From Oscillospiraceae bacterium (GTDB taxonomy: Bacteria; Bacillota; Clostridia; Oscillospirales; Ruminococcaceae), in the NCBI GenBank assembly GCA_017439985.1, contig JAFSIC010000029.1:1-64000 (forward strand): a DNA stretch of 64,000 bases. The letters run 5' to 3'. Below the pieces are notes generated by a model. The model saw only the letters and a program-made list of their open reading frames with translations. It was not told the DNA's origin and searched no databases. Positions 29,818 to 40,412 of this stretch are shown piece after piece. The position numbers and the translations under genes are program-made. Numbering within the stretch: the first letter of the stretch is position 1; every line of letters begins with the position of its first letter.

Positions 29818-32800
29818 ATGATGGAGAGTATGAAGACGATTTTATCGATGTCGATTTCAGGCGGCGTGATGATCGCGGCCTTGCTGCTTTTGAAGCCGCT
29901 GTTGAAAGAAAAACTGAGCAAGAGCTGGCAGTATTACATCTGGCTTCTCGTGATTTTGCGCCTGCTGATGCCATTTTCCATGGAAGCAAGTGTCATGAAT
30001 CATAGCTTTGCGGAGACTTCGATCGTGATGGAGCAGCAGCTGCAGATTCCGCAGCTGCCACAGGCCGTGATCACAGAGCCGAGTGATCCGCAAGTTGCTC
30101 CTGTGGCTCCGATTGCGAAGCCGGAGAATACCATCCCGTTAGAGACGGTTCCAATTGCCCCGCCAATCGAGAAACCAGCCATCGACTGGCGAGATATTGC
30201 AAAGCAGGCGCTGAATTACAGTGGTTTGCTGTGGGCTGCCGTTGCCGCAGGACTTTTTGTGAGGAAGATTTTTATTTATCAGCGCTTCGTGCGTCATGTG
30301 CGAAGAAGCTGGATCCCTGTTTCTGAAGCGGAACTGCTGGATCATGTGGCACTGTTGGCTCAGCGCTTGGAAATCAAGAAGGCGATTGATCTCTGCATCA
30401 GTCCGGCGATTTCGACACCGATGCTAATCGGTTTCACGAAGTCGCGAGTGCTTCTGCCGCAGACTGCTATCAGTCAATCGGAACTGGAGTACACAATTCT
30501 CCACGAACTGACCCACTATAAACGGAAAGATATGCTCTACAAGTGGCTGGTTCAGCTGACCTTGTGCCTGCATTGGTTCAATCCGCTGGTGTACTTGATG
30601 GAAAAAGAAATCAGCCGATGCTGCGAGCTGGCCTGCGATGAAGCTGTCATTAAAAATCTGGATGGCAGTGGCAAACGAGCTTACGGTGACACGCTGATCA
30701 ATGCGGCAGGAAAGAAAGATTTGGGCAGCGAATTGGCCTCTGTCACTCTCAGTGAAAGCGGCGAACTGTTGAAAGAACGACTGCTTGCGATTCTGAATTA
30801 CCGCAAAATGAGCAAGCGGTTGCTTGCATTGGCGCTGGCACTGACTCTGCTTCTGACCGCCTGCGGTACGGTGCTGGGTGCTTATGTGAAGCGGGAAAAG
30901 GCGGAAGAATCAACCGTGGAAGAAATGCCTGAGATGCCAACAGAAATTCCGCAGGAATACCCTGCAGAACAAGAGAAAGAAACTGACAATAAAACTTATC
31001 TTGATTATCTTAGGCGCAGTGGATGGCTTTGGAAAAGTTTCAATGTCAGCGAAGGCATTGACTGGCAGTCTTATGGTGACTGGAATTGGTTCGGATTTAT
31101 TGCCGACCATGAAATGGACTATGTTGTCGATGAAGATGGATTTGTCTGGTGCAAACAGGAAGAAATCGAAAATGCCTTGGAAGAACATCTTGACATTGAT
31201 GCGGCTGAACTGAGAACACAGACCAATTATTATGATGCCAAGAAGGAAATGTATCGAATCCCGGAAGGCTGGGACCCGGGCTTAGTTTGGTATGCTTTGC
31301 TTGATTCCCGACAGGAGGGTAACCTGCTGTACATTGAAAGCACGCTTTATGATGCTACCCGCGGAGATGCTGTTATGGGTACTGCGTTAACCACTGTTCG
31401 TCTGGAAGATGATGGTTGGAAGGTCCTCTCCAATACCTTCCCTCACAAAACAGCTGAAGAACTGTTCCGCGAGAAGGTAAGTTTCGAGAATTTCCGCTTC
31501 TATAGTGAAGAACCGGGAGTGACAGAAATCGTCCTTGATGGTATCGAAAGTTATTATGAGCAGTTCATGGGCGAGACGGTACCGGAATCCATGCGCATTG
31601 ACTCACTGGAAATCAGCAATTTGAAAGAAGTGGGCTTTGGTAAGAATGAGAGCTTGTACCGTGCGGATATTGCTTACCGTACCTCCAGCCCTTATTGGTA
31701 TACAGGTGTCGGTGTGCCGCGAGAAGATGGCAGCTATGATTGCCTGATCGAATCACAGGGCTTCCGCTTCAAATCATTGAACGACGGAAATCACATCATC
31801 ACAGACGTTGGACAGGGCGGTATGATGGATGGCCTGTACCTTCTGGATGAAAACGAAGATCCGATCTATGATAAAATCGATGTGAGCCTCTATCAATACG
31901 GACAACATGTGCAGACCGTTTCCGTAACAGAGAAATGGCAGATGCGTCGATTGCTGGAAAACACACTGTACAGTGATGGTACGGGAGAACTCCGCAGCGA
32001 GTCTGATTTTGAAGAGATGCATGAGTATGTGGTGGTTAATATTGATGGCCATGATCCGTTCTATTTCTTTGCAGATAAAGGCAGAGAGCTTTCCCATGGT
32101 GGTGGAACAACGACATTGTATTCGTATTCGCATCCGTACTACCGCCAGAGCGGAGATCGCTGCGATCAGATTGCTTCCAGCGACTTTATTGATGTTTACG
32201 GATTGACCAACGGAGAAAGTAATTATCGTATGAATCTGGAGTCCAATTCAGATGTCAGTATGGTTTTTAGCAATATTGACTTTGTACCAGAGTTTTCTAA
32301 ACATAATGAAGGTGAAATCCGTATAGGTAAAGGTAATGAACTTGAGATTAGTGTGCTTCGGCATATTGGCACAAGCACCGGGGCTCCGTCAGGACCTGTT
32401 TTGACCTATATTGTGGACTTGGATGACAATTCCATTGTGAGTAGGGAATACAGGGGTGTTGTGAATGACGGTATGCTTACAATAAGTAATCCTGACGACG
32501 GCACAATGGAAACCATGAGCGATGAGCGCTTGGTGGAAGTGGCGAAGCAGCTGAATACCCTGTTGAAATCCTACCGCTTGCCGCTGCTGACACAGAACCT
32601 CAAGGACGAGGAATCTCTGGCCAAGTATGAGATAGCAATGACTGCACCCAATGACCGGCTGGTTTCTCATGGCAGCTATGTGACAACGAATGGTATTACG
32701 ATTCTTGAGATCTGCAGTGTTGCAGAAGCACAGGAAAGACTGCTGGTAAAACCGGATCAGCTATTCGATGTGATCGAGCAGTCCGATTGTACTTTCGGAA

Positions 32801-34227
32801 AGTGGAATGGACAAGCGTATCACATCCGCTGGACCATAGAACAAGGCGGCGTGAGCGGATATCAGCATGAATTCCACTACTTCCTGACCGATGGAACATA
32901 CTGGGTCTATGCCGTAGGTTATCCACTCTATGGTAACGGTGGTGTAGGAACACAGGTCGAGTACTTCGAACAATGCCTGAGAACATTGGAAGTGACTCCA
33001 TCTCAGCCGATGCTGCAAAATCCCATCAATGAAAACAGATTAAAAGAACTCCCGGTAGTCAGCGGTCCGGATGAAAACGGGTATTTTCCTCTGATCAGTG
33101 AAGCATTATGGAATCAGTATGTAATCCATAGCGATAAGAGGGCTGTTATGCCAACCACCGCAATTACGCCGTTTATGGAAAGCGAAGAATGCCGAAAGCT
33201 GCTCAGTAGTATCTATTCAGGCAGTCATATGGAAGTGCTGTATGAACATCGCAGCTATACACTGGCGGAAGATATGTACGATCCATATCGTTATGAGTAC
33301 AGAGATCAGTATGTACCAACTTGGGTCGTCGTCTTGAAAATAGAAAACTGCAACGTCTTTGATCGCGTGGTTATTGTGGCACGGCAAAAGTATTCCGCCT
33401 CGAAGTCCAGAGATTCCAATGGAGAGATATTAGGAATAAAGTCTAAACTGCACTGGGATGAAGTCTATTCCACCGGTTGGGAAGCGGATTGGAATCTGGG
33501 AGATTGCATTGGTCTTACACCAGCTTTCGGTGTAAAAGCAAACTGGCATCCAAGTCTGTGGTTCCAAGATGAAAAGAGGGGACTGTTGCTGGACAATGAT
33601 AACATTCAGGCGGCACTTCCGGTCAGTGATACAAATGCCATTCTTTCTTCTGTGTACAGTTATGCAGATTTAGGAGAGTATATCCAGCCGCCTCAGGGAA
33701 AAGAACAGGATAAACTGATTGCTACTGCCAACGGTGCTGCGTACTATTCGGCCAAGGATAAACGCTTAAGTGTTTTTGGAAATTCAACTGGTCGAGAGTA
33801 CTTCCTCAATAATGAACGAATTTTGAGTTTGGGTTATTATAGTGCAGAACTGTATGATTTGTCTGCTGAGAATGCACCGAATCTTCTGATGGATTCCGCA
33901 GAATGGGGTATGGATTTGCATTTTGCAAACAGCTATGGCAGTGACTGGGCAGAGGAGCATTTTGCACTGATGTATTACAAAGCAAGCGAACAGCGTTGGA
34001 ATGCTGTTATTTTCGATGCTGATGGCAAAGTACTGCATCACATCCCAACAGAATTGCCGGCAATCATGACGGAAAGTATGGGAATACCCCTGTATAATGT
34101 CACGGATATCAGCTTGTCCGAAGGTCGAATCAGCTTCAATTATTACCCGAGTGGTCAGGGAAGTGCGACATGGGAACAGTATGCCATTGATACCAAAGTC
34201 AGCGATGAATTGCTGAAAATCCGCTGA
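29818..34227 (+). CDS. blaR1: BlaR1-type M56 metallopeptidase with a giant extracellular region
   Basis: The N-terminal ~355 residues are a BlaR1/MecR1 transducer: membrane spans at about 10-30, 36-54, 135-150 and 335-352, and a cytoplasmic zinc site HELTH (H229, E230, H233) with the downstream CELACDEAVI helix. The last span ends LLLTACG, which looks like a lipobox. Residues ~360-1469 lie outside and lack the penicillin-binding SxxK/SxN/KTG pattern as far as I can see. Segments at ~434-541 (DIDAAELRT..., VRLEDDGWKVLSN), ~993-1062 (FHYFLTDG..., CLRTLEVTP) and ~1116 on (ITPFMESEECRKLL) recur in the lipoproteins encoded downstream. A normal BlaR1 is ~600 residues; this is 1469. The ligand is unknown. 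Confidence 0.88.
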   Translation: MMESMKTILSMSISGGVMIAALLLLKPLLKEKLSKSWQYYIWLLVILRLLMPFSMEASVMNHSFAETSIVMEQQLQIPQLPQAVITEPSDPQVAPVAPIAKPENTIPLETVPIAPPIEKPAIDWRDIAKQALNYSGLLWAAVAAGLFVRKIFIYQRFVRHVRRSWIPVSEAELLDHVALLAQRLEIKKAIDLCISPAISTPMLIGFTKSRVLLPQTAISQSELEYTILHELTHYKRKDMLYKWLVQLTLCLHWFNPLVYLMEKEISRCCELACDEAVIKNLDGSGKRAYGDTLINAAGKKDLGSELASVTLSESGELLKERLLAILNYRKMSKRLLALALALTLLLTACGTVLGAYVKREKAEESTVEEMPEMPTEIPQEYPAEQEKETDNKTYLDYLRRSGWLWKSFNVSEGIDWQSYGDWNWFGFIADHEMDYVVDEDGFVWCKQEEIENALEEHLDIDAAELRTQTNYYDAKKEMYRIPEGWDPGLVWYALLDSRQEGNLLYIESTLYDATRGDAVMGTALTTVRLEDDGWKVLSNTFPHKTAEELFREKVSFENFRFYSEEPGVTEIVLDGIESYYEQFMGETVPESMRIDSLEISNLKEVGFGKNESLYRADIAYRTSSPYWYTGVGVPREDGSYDCLIESQGFRFKSLNDGNHIITDVGQGGMMDGLYLLDENEDPIYDKIDVSLYQYGQHVQTVSVTEKWQMRRLLENTLYSDGTGELRSESDFEEMHEYVVVNIDGHDPFYFFADKGRELSHGGGTTTLYSYSHPYYRQSGDRCDQIASSDFIDVYGLTNGESNYRMNLESNSDVSMVFSNIDFVPEFSKHNEGEIRIGKGNELEISVLRHIGTSTGAPSGPVLTYIVDLDDNSIVSREYRGVVNDGMLTISNPDDGTMETMSDERLVEVAKQLNTLLKSYRLPLLTQNLKDEESLAKYEIAMTAPNDRLVSHGSYVTTNGITILEICSVAEAQERLLVKPDQLFDVIEQSDCTFGKWNGQAYHIRWTIEQGGVSGYQHEFHYFLTDGTYWVYAVGYPLYGNGGVGTQVEYFEQCLRTLEVTPSQPMLQNPINENRLKELPVVSGPDENGYFPLISEALWNQYVIHSDKRAVMPTTAITPFMESEECRKLLSSIYSGSHMEVLYEHRSYTLAEDMYDPYRYEYRDQYVPTWVVVLKIENCNVFDRVVIVARQKYSASKSRDSNGEILGIKSKLHWDEVYSTGWEADWNLGDCIGLTPAFGVKANWHPSLWFQDEKRGLLLDNDNIQAALPVSDTNAILSSVYSYADLGEYIQPPQGKEQDKLIATANGAAYYSAKDKRLSVFGNSTGREYFLNNERILSLGYYSAELYDLSAENAPNLLMDSAEWGMDLHFANSYGSDWAEEHFALMYYKASEQRWNAVIFDADGKVLHHIPTELPAIMTESMGIPLYNVTDISLSEGRISFNYYPSGQGSATWEQYAIDTKVSDELLKIR

Positions 34228-34250
34228 TGGTCTATGAGAGGAGAAGGACA

Positions 34251-35348
34251 ATGAGGAAAAGAGTATTTGCGCTGCTGCTGGCACTGTGCCTGCTTGTGGG
34301 ATGTAGCAAGGCAACCGAAGAAACACAGCCTGAGGAAGTACCGACCCTTCCTCAGGTGCAGGATACTGTGGAAATCGATCCGCAGAATATCCCCATGGAC
34401 TGGAATCAGTATCAGCTGTCCTTTCAGCTGACAGACAGTCTGCTGGAACAGTGGAGAAATCACGTCTTCCGCCAGCAGGTTGGTTGGCTGGAAGTAAAAT
34501 GGATCCGCGATTTGAGTGAGGAAGATGCGATTTCAGACGAAAGTCTTACTGCATATTACCGTAAAAAAGGTGAGGCATCGAAGGCGGGAAACTATGAGGG
34601 AACGTGTTTTTCTCTCAAGAATGCCACAGAGAAACATTTCTACTTATCTGACGGTAATTATCAAATCCATTTGATCGGCTACGCTCAATACAGCGACTAC
34701 AAGCAGGAAGACTATGAAAAAGAAATTGCATCTATGTACATTGAGAAAGGTGATTTTGCGCAGAAGTTTAGTTTGAGCAAAGAGGAATTGCAGAAGTCAC
34801 TGACAGAAATCATGAAGAATTTTGACATGATGCTGGAATACTGTGCCCGTACAGATTTCACTGCGTTCCCTACGGAAAATCTGGATGTTGTGATGGTTCC
34901 ATGCAGGTATTACCATATGGCAGATGAAGGACCGTGGCTTTATATGACAGAGGACTATCCTTTTGCAGAGGTGACGAAAGAACAGTGGGGAGAAGATTTC
35001 CCATGGAACAGCACAGCGGACATTGCAGAAGATATTCTCAAAATCTACTATGACCTGAGTACGTCAGATGACCTGAAATCAGAACTGCTTAGTACCGATT
35101 TTCCTGCTTTCAAGGATATCAAAGGAAAGCTTTATTTCAATACGGCCTTTGGCAGCAGAATGCCGGAACGAAACATGATCGAAACCTGGAATATGGATAG
35201 CATTGAACTATTGGAAGAAATCGATGGAACAGTGTATTTCCGTATTGACCGGAATAACGACGGAAGAAAGGTCGCACTTTTGTCTGTCAGACAAAATGCA
35301 GACGGTCAATGGCGCCTCGGCGGGAAGAACTACACCCTTTATTACTAA
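34251..35348 (+). CDS. Lipoprotein of unknown function (365 aa)
   Basis: The first of four lipoproteins after blaR1. The signal peptide MRKRVFALLLALCLLVGC gives lipidation at C18, followed by a Glu/Pro/Thr-rich linker. No known domain is recognised. Near the end SIELLEEIDGTVYFRIDRN and ALLSVRQNADGQWRLGG suggest the beta-rich module ending in a QWR/GWR strand seen in the neighbouring lipoproteins and the sensor. GAGGAG lies upstream of the ATG at 34251; the frame's earlier start (34227) would disrupt the signal peptide. It starts 23 nt after blaR1 and is followed 11 nt later by the next lipoprotein. Confidence 0.8.
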   Translation: MRKRVFALLLALCLLVGCSKATEETQPEEVPTLPQVQDTVEIDPQNIPMDWNQYQLSFQLTDSLLEQWRNHVFRQQVGWLEVKWIRDLSEEDAISDESLTAYYRKKGEASKAGNYEGTCFSLKNATEKHFYLSDGNYQIHLIGYAQYSDYKQEDYEKEIASMYIEKGDFAQKFSLSKEELQKSLTEIMKNFDMMLEYCARTDFTAFPTENLDVVMVPCRYYHMADEGPWLYMTEDYPFAEVTKEQWGEDFPWNSTADIAEDILKIYYDLSTSDDLKSELLSTDFPAFKDIKGKLYFNTAFGSRMPERNMIETWNMDSIELLEEIDGTVYFRIDRNNDGRKVALLSVRQNADGQWRLGGKNYTLYY

Positions 35349-35359
35349 GGAGGGATTTG

Positions 35360-37993
35360 ATGAGTAAGAAGATATTGTGTGTTCTGCTGTGTCTTTGTTC
35401 TCTTGCAGCGTGCACGGTACAGGAAACTCCACCGCAGCAGGAAGAAATTGTTGAAGAGAGCACACAAGTGACGGTTCCGGTAGAAAAGGAATCGCTGCCT
35501 TTTTTTACGGAAGAAGAGTGGGCTATCTTTCTTGAACAGGAAGATGGCGAAGCGGATACTGCTCCACCAATAGAGCCGATCGTTCCATTTCTGGAGAGTG
35601 AAGCATGCCGAAATAGTTTGAAAGAACTGCATCGAGGAGTGGATGATTGGAGCGTATTGTTTGAGCATAACAGTTACAAGAAAATACGCATGTACGATCC
35701 TGTCAACAACTGCTATCGACAGCAGTATGTTCCGTACAGAATTTGTATTCTCAAAACAAAGCAGCACAGTGAATTTGATCGTCTGCTTGCAGTCAGCTAT
35801 GACTACTGTGATGCAGAGCATGTAAATGGTCCAAAACAGGGCTATCAGGTACAAAGAAAATCCATTCTTCTGGCTGAGGAAGGCAAAGAGGAAGAATGGA
35901 AGCTGGGTGATCTGACAGAGGCAAAGCTTGTGACGGAACCTGAGGAGCCTTCTTTCTCACTGTGGCTGCCGGAGCAGGAACGTGCACTGCTTGTACAGGT
36001 CGAGCAGGATTTCTGCACATTAAAGTTGGTCGAGCACATGACAGAGCAGCCTCCAATCATGATAGAATCGACCCACATCAAAGCGCAGCATGGCGGCATT
36101 GATCAGATGGGTGCAGATTGGATTCTGGATGTCAAGCTCGGAGAAGAGAGAAAACTCGCTTACTACCGTACATCAACGCACACTCTGCATTATTTTGAGG
36201 ATGGACTGACAGAACAGTCGCTCCCGCGCTTTACAGAGCCATATTATCTGTCTTTGCTGAAAGACGATTGTATGCACTTCTATGATTTGGAGGCGGAAGA
36301 TCCGGGGAAAATCGTGAAAACCTTAGGCGGAGAAGGAAATGGTTTGTCAGAACAGAGAATGATCCTTGACCGCAACAGCCTCACAGTGGATCTGGAAGAT
36401 ATGTCGACTCATGTGATTTTCTTCTATGAAGCAGACGGTGAATTCTGGAAGATTGCGAAGTTTGACAGCAGAGGTAACGTGCAAAGTCTGATCCAGACGA
36501 CATTACCTGTGCCGAAAGATGATGCAAACTATCTGACTCATACAGAACTTCGGGGCGGTTTTTTAATCTTTTGCTTTGTGCATGCGGGTGACGAAGAGAA
36601 GTCCTATTACATGGATGTCCGCGAAGGAATGGATCATGGTATTTACCCGCAGCAGGTGGATTTTCAGCTGGGATTCAACGAGGAAAGTCGGCAGTTACTG
36701 ACCTTTGGCGATAAAATTGGTATGTGGACGCTGGAAAATCTGGAAATGGAGAACGATCCTGAAGGAAATCTGGCGCATCTGATAGCAGATTTCAGCGGCT
36801 TTGGTAAAATCTCCGGTGTTCTGCGCCGCCATTCCCGAATGGAAAGTGGATATGAATTTGTTGTCGATACCAAAAGCCGGAATGATCTGCCACAGTTGGC
36901 TGGAAAGAGCAGCACAAAACGCTTGTATCTTGGGATAGAGGGCTCCGCCGGAATCGAGGAAAAAATATCGAATATGGACTTTGGTGAAGAAATTGCGTGC
37001 ACAATCTATATCGATTATTATCAGCATGTTTTTTCCTATACAGAGGCTCAGGATCGTGTTCGCGTCACAAGACTGGATATAGACGGTGAGGTATGTCCTG
37101 AGGGCTTTACGGAGTACGGTCGCATGATTAAACCTCTGCTTTATCAAGAAACTCTGTGCAAAGAGTTTTCTGAGCAGAAACCGATTCAGTTGGACTTCTA
37201 TGAATGGTACATAATTATAAGGACGTTGAAGGATGGGGACTGGACACCGACGATTCGTGTGGACGGAGCACTCAGAGCACATCCTCAGGAAGAGGTTGAG
37301 GGGCTTCTGGCGCAATATTTGCCAATTGAAATCGATTCGATCAGTGAGCAATCTAAGGGCTATCGTGCGGATCTGAAAGCCTATGTTGAACCATACGGTT
37401 TGGGCGGCTTCTCACCGGCATATCAAATCACCGACGTCCAGACTGGCCCGGATACTGTCACACTGACAGTAGAAATGTATAATGAAGTGGCAGATGTGTT
37501 CAATCGTTCCGATTTGACAGTAGAGTATACCGACCAGGGATGGAGATACGTTTCCAATGTGCTGCGTGAAAAAGTCTGGATTGAGGAAATTCTGGAGAAA
37601 TATCATGTTAGTATGGAAGCACCAGATTATACGGAATCTGATCCGATCAAATTAAAGTCCTATGGAGCCTATATGCTCCATGAAGACATTGATCATTACT
37701 ATATGTTGGAACTCCGTTCGGTTTTGAAAGCTGATGAAGCATGGCGCATCGTCCCGGATAGTTTCACTGAAATTGAAACCCGTGAGGATATCGTTGTCGG
37801 AAAATGGAGTGGTGAAGTTCTGCATCAAAAGAAAAATGTCTATGGTGAACTGGTGCACGAATTCCATTATTTTCTCAGTGATGGAATCTACAAAGTCCAC
37901 GCTGTGGGAAAACCGATATACGGTATCGGTACCGGAACCCAAAATGAACTGTTCCAGCAATGTCTGAATACATTGGAAGTTACTCCAAAATAG
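35360..37993 (+). CDS. Large lipoprotein sharing segments with the BlaR1-type sensor (877 aa)
   Basis: The signal peptide is MSKKILCVLLCLCSLAAC (lipidation at C18). Residues ~73-90 (IVPFLESEACRNSLKEL) and the next ~110 match the sensor from residue ~1116 (ITPFMESEECRKLL), including YRQQYVP versus YRDQYVP and a conserved WKLGD/WNLGD. The C terminus (~728-877) has LTVEYTDQGWRYVSN, then EFHYFLSDGIYKVHAVG and CLNTLEVTPK, matching the sensor at ~527-541 and ~1019-1062. So the protein carries at least two sensor-type modules. No enzyme motif is seen. Its ribosome-binding site and first codons are identical over 22 nt to those of the next gene. Confidence 0.82.
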   Translation: MSKKILCVLLCLCSLAACTVQETPPQQEEIVEESTQVTVPVEKESLPFFTEEEWAIFLEQEDGEADTAPPIEPIVPFLESEACRNSLKELHRGVDDWSVLFEHNSYKKIRMYDPVNNCYRQQYVPYRICILKTKQHSEFDRLLAVSYDYCDAEHVNGPKQGYQVQRKSILLAEEGKEEEWKLGDLTEAKLVTEPEEPSFSLWLPEQERALLVQVEQDFCTLKLVEHMTEQPPIMIESTHIKAQHGGIDQMGADWILDVKLGEERKLAYYRTSTHTLHYFEDGLTEQSLPRFTEPYYLSLLKDDCMHFYDLEAEDPGKIVKTLGGEGNGLSEQRMILDRNSLTVDLEDMSTHVIFFYEADGEFWKIAKFDSRGNVQSLIQTTLPVPKDDANYLTHTELRGGFLIFCFVHAGDEEKSYYMDVREGMDHGIYPQQVDFQLGFNEESRQLLTFGDKIGMWTLENLEMENDPEGNLAHLIADFSGFGKISGVLRRHSRMESGYEFVVDTKSRNDLPQLAGKSSTKRLYLGIEGSAGIEEKISNMDFGEEIACTIYIDYYQHVFSYTEAQDRVRVTRLDIDGEVCPEGFTEYGRMIKPLLYQETLCKEFSEQKPIQLDFYEWYIIIRTLKDGDWTPTIRVDGALRAHPQEEVEGLLAQYLPIEIDSISEQSKGYRADLKAYVEPYGLGGFSPAYQITDVQTGPDTVTLTVEMYNEVADVFNRSDLTVEYTDQGWRYVSNVLREKVWIEEILEKYHVSMEAPDYTESDPIKLKSYGAYMLHEDIDHYYMLELRSVLKADEAWRIVPDSFTEIETREDIVVGKWSGEVLHQKKNVYGELVHEFHYFLSDGIYKVHAVGKPIYGIGTGTQNELFQQCLNTLEVTPK

Positions 37994-38003
37994 GAGGGAT
38001 TTG

Positions 38004-40412
38004 ATGAGTAAGAGAGTTTTATCGTTACTGCTGGCTCTGTGTTTGCTGAGCGGCTGCACGAAGGCAGAGGAAGCTCCTGTGGAGATCCCGCAGGAGCCAA
38101 TGCAGGAGACGCAAAGTCAGGAAAATGAAAAGCCGAAGCTGACAGTTCCTGATGTGAACCGTGATACGGAAATCACAGATGAAATCGTGCATGAACTGCT
38201 AATTTTCCTTGGTGCGTACGACTGCGGGGACGGAACAATGAACATGGTAGATCTCTTTGATCCACTGGAAGCTGAATGGTCCAGTAATAGGATGACAGCT
38301 GTTTGCTACAACTGGTATCAGATGAAAATGAAACGCCAGTACACAGAAGCGGAACTGAACGAGAAATATACCGGCCCCAATGGCAGAGAATATAACGATG
38401 ACTGGTATTATCCTGCCGATGAATTCATTCCGGAGGCGGAGAAGTATTTTGATCTTGATGCCGTCAATCTCAGAAGCAATGAGTTTTACTATCACAAAGA
38501 GACGGATTGCTTCGTTCGACTGGGGGACAGCGGTAGTTTTGATAATAGGGTGACCATTGATGGCTGGGAGCGCTTTGAAGACAAGCTGCAGATCTTTTTA
38601 ACGTTCAGCTCGACAATCGAAGAACTGGATATGAAGCCCTATCAGACGGTGCTGGCTGTCCGTCTGGAACACAACGGCTTCCGCTATATGTCCCATCAGC
38701 GCGTGGCACCGCAGGCGGATAAGAGCACGATTGATCGTATTCTTGCCGTTTTGACGGAGAACAAAGACAGCAGTTACCTGAAAATCAAGGACTGGAAACA
38801 GATCGACAGGGTGCTTTATGTTGAACTCTACGATGAATTGCTGGAGCAGGACAGCCGCCTGACGGCTGTTTACCACGAGGCCAACGGGGACTGGGATTGG
38901 CGCTGTGTTTCTTACGATGAGGTGGCGCAGGCAAAACAGTATACTACACAGCTGACTGTTCATGAATCCTACGAAGGCGACGCTCTCAGCGATGATAAAA
39001 TGAAGCTGCAGTTTACGCTTCCCGATGGCATCAGCCTCAAGGAAACCTTCTCTGCTGACGGACAGGTGCATGGCTTGTTCCTGTACTATGGCGCCGAGCA
39101 TCTGGGCAGAATCTCCGTATATAAAGATGCCGATGCCGAATTCTTTAACAGCAAAGCGGAGCCGTGGCCCATGACTTCGGACTTTGCTGATTTGAGCGCG
39201 GAAATGAATCGTGACTGTTACCGCCACATCACCGAATACCCTGCGAAAGAGTTTTGGCCATTTGAACGAGGAATTGCATATTATCTGAATTTGAACGGCT
39301 ATTGCATGGAGGTTTGGGTGCTGCTTGACCGCGGCAAACCCGAACAGCAGGAATTACTGGAAGAACTGTTGAGCAGTCTCAGCGTTTCCAAAACAGAGCT
39401 GCAGGAAGCGCTGACAAAGACAGCACAAATTACTGCAGCTAACTACACTGATCTTGAATTTGAGCCTGTCATTGAAATGCTTGTGCCGGAAAAATCCAGC
39501 GTGACGGACGAAAGAGTTCATTTCGGTGATGATGTGGAAGGTCCGTATGCTTTCGGCTACAGTGCTCTGGATAATGGACAGTACCTCAGCATAAAAGACT
39601 GTGATTTTTCTGTTGGTTGGACAAGAGGCTTCCGCTGGATTCAGGTCAATGGCAAGGAGGCTTTTGTAGAAAAGAGAGAAGCTATACTGGATCGAAGTGG
39701 TCCGGATCTTCCACTCTATTTATACTGTTACAAGTTGCGTCTGGATGACAGCGACAATTATTTGTACTTTGCTTTTGTCAGCAAGACGGCCGATATGTGT
39801 CTTGCCATTGCCGAACAGAGAGCGTTTTCGGAGAGTTTGCGCTTGATCAAGCAGGCGGGAGCGGCTCCGATTCCGGAAGAAGTACTGACGGAACAGCAGA
39901 AGGAATTGCTGCATATCACAGAGTCATTGGATATCATGGGTCTGACGGTCAATGAGTCCATGTCCGAAGAACAAAAGGGTCTCTTCTTCCTCTGGCTTAT
40001 CGATCAAGAGGAGTATGTGAATGCCGACAAGTGGAAAAACGACAGCGGAACTTACAAAATTTCCTTGAGGGATATTGAGTGGACACTTGGTGAGCGAACA
40101 ACAATCACAGAGATCAATCCGGCTGCGGCTTTTCCATACCACAACTATGATGAAAAGACACAGTATCTGTATCTGAATGAGCTGGGTGGCTATGGCGGAG
40201 CAAGAGCACATGGACTTCTGTCCATAGAGGAGCAGGGCAATCGTACGACGATCGTCCTTGGTTCCTATGATATGGTAACCTTTTGGAATGAACCCCCGGT
40301 ATACACCTTGCAGGAAACGATCACTGCGGAGTTTGAGTTCCAGTGGGGTGAATGGTGTATCGTTGACATGGACAGAGAAAAGATTGAGCAGAAAGGAGCA
40401 AAGCATGAGTAA
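38004..40412 (+). CDS. Large lipoprotein with sensor-like domain (802 aa)
   Basis: The signal is MSKRVLSLLLALCLLSGC (C18). Residues ~148-233 (YFDLDAVNLRSNEFYYHKE, then VLAVRLEHNGFRYMSHQ) align with the sensor at ~457-541 (HLDIDAAELRTQTNYY..., VRLEDDGWKVLSN). Later parts are beta-rich blocks, each ending with a helix of the type SESLRLI or LEELLSSLSV, suggesting further repeats. I recognise no known family. A TTG at 38001 precedes the ATG at 38004; AGGAGGG just upstream fits the ATG. It begins 10 nt after the previous stop and overlaps the next gene by 8 nt, so the array is one operon. Confidence 0.8.
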   Translation: MSKRVLSLLLALCLLSGCTKAEEAPVEIPQEPMQETQSQENEKPKLTVPDVNRDTEITDEIVHELLIFLGAYDCGDGTMNMVDLFDPLEAEWSSNRMTAVCYNWYQMKMKRQYTEAELNEKYTGPNGREYNDDWYYPADEFIPEAEKYFDLDAVNLRSNEFYYHKETDCFVRLGDSGSFDNRVTIDGWERFEDKLQIFLTFSSTIEELDMKPYQTVLAVRLEHNGFRYMSHQRVAPQADKSTIDRILAVLTENKDSSYLKIKDWKQIDRVLYVELYDELLEQDSRLTAVYHEANGDWDWRCVSYDEVAQAKQYTTQLTVHESYEGDALSDDKMKLQFTLPDGISLKETFSADGQVHGLFLYYGAEHLGRISVYKDADAEFFNSKAEPWPMTSDFADLSAEMNRDCYRHITEYPAKEFWPFERGIAYYLNLNGYCMEVWVLLDRGKPEQQELLEELLSSLSVSKTELQEALTKTAQITAANYTDLEFEPVIEMLVPEKSSVTDERVHFGDDVEGPYAFGYSALDNGQYLSIKDCDFSVGWTRGFRWIQVNGKEAFVEKREAILDRSGPDLPLYLYCYKLRLDDSDNYLYFAFVSKTADMCLAIAEQRAFSESLRLIKQAGAAPIPEEVLTEQQKELLHITESLDIMGLTVNESMSEEQKGLFFLWLIDQEEYVNADKWKNDSGTYKISLRDIEWTLGERTTITEINPAAAFPYHNYDEKTQYLYLNELGGYGGARAHGLLSIEEQGNRTTIVLGSYDMVTFWNEPPVYTLQETITAEFEFQWGEWCIVDMDREKIEQKGAKHE

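Noticed and set aside
29818..34227. Calling the BlaR1-type protein a beta-lactam sensor
   Set aside because: I could not find the SxxK, SxN and KTG motifs of a penicillin-binding domain in the extracellular part.
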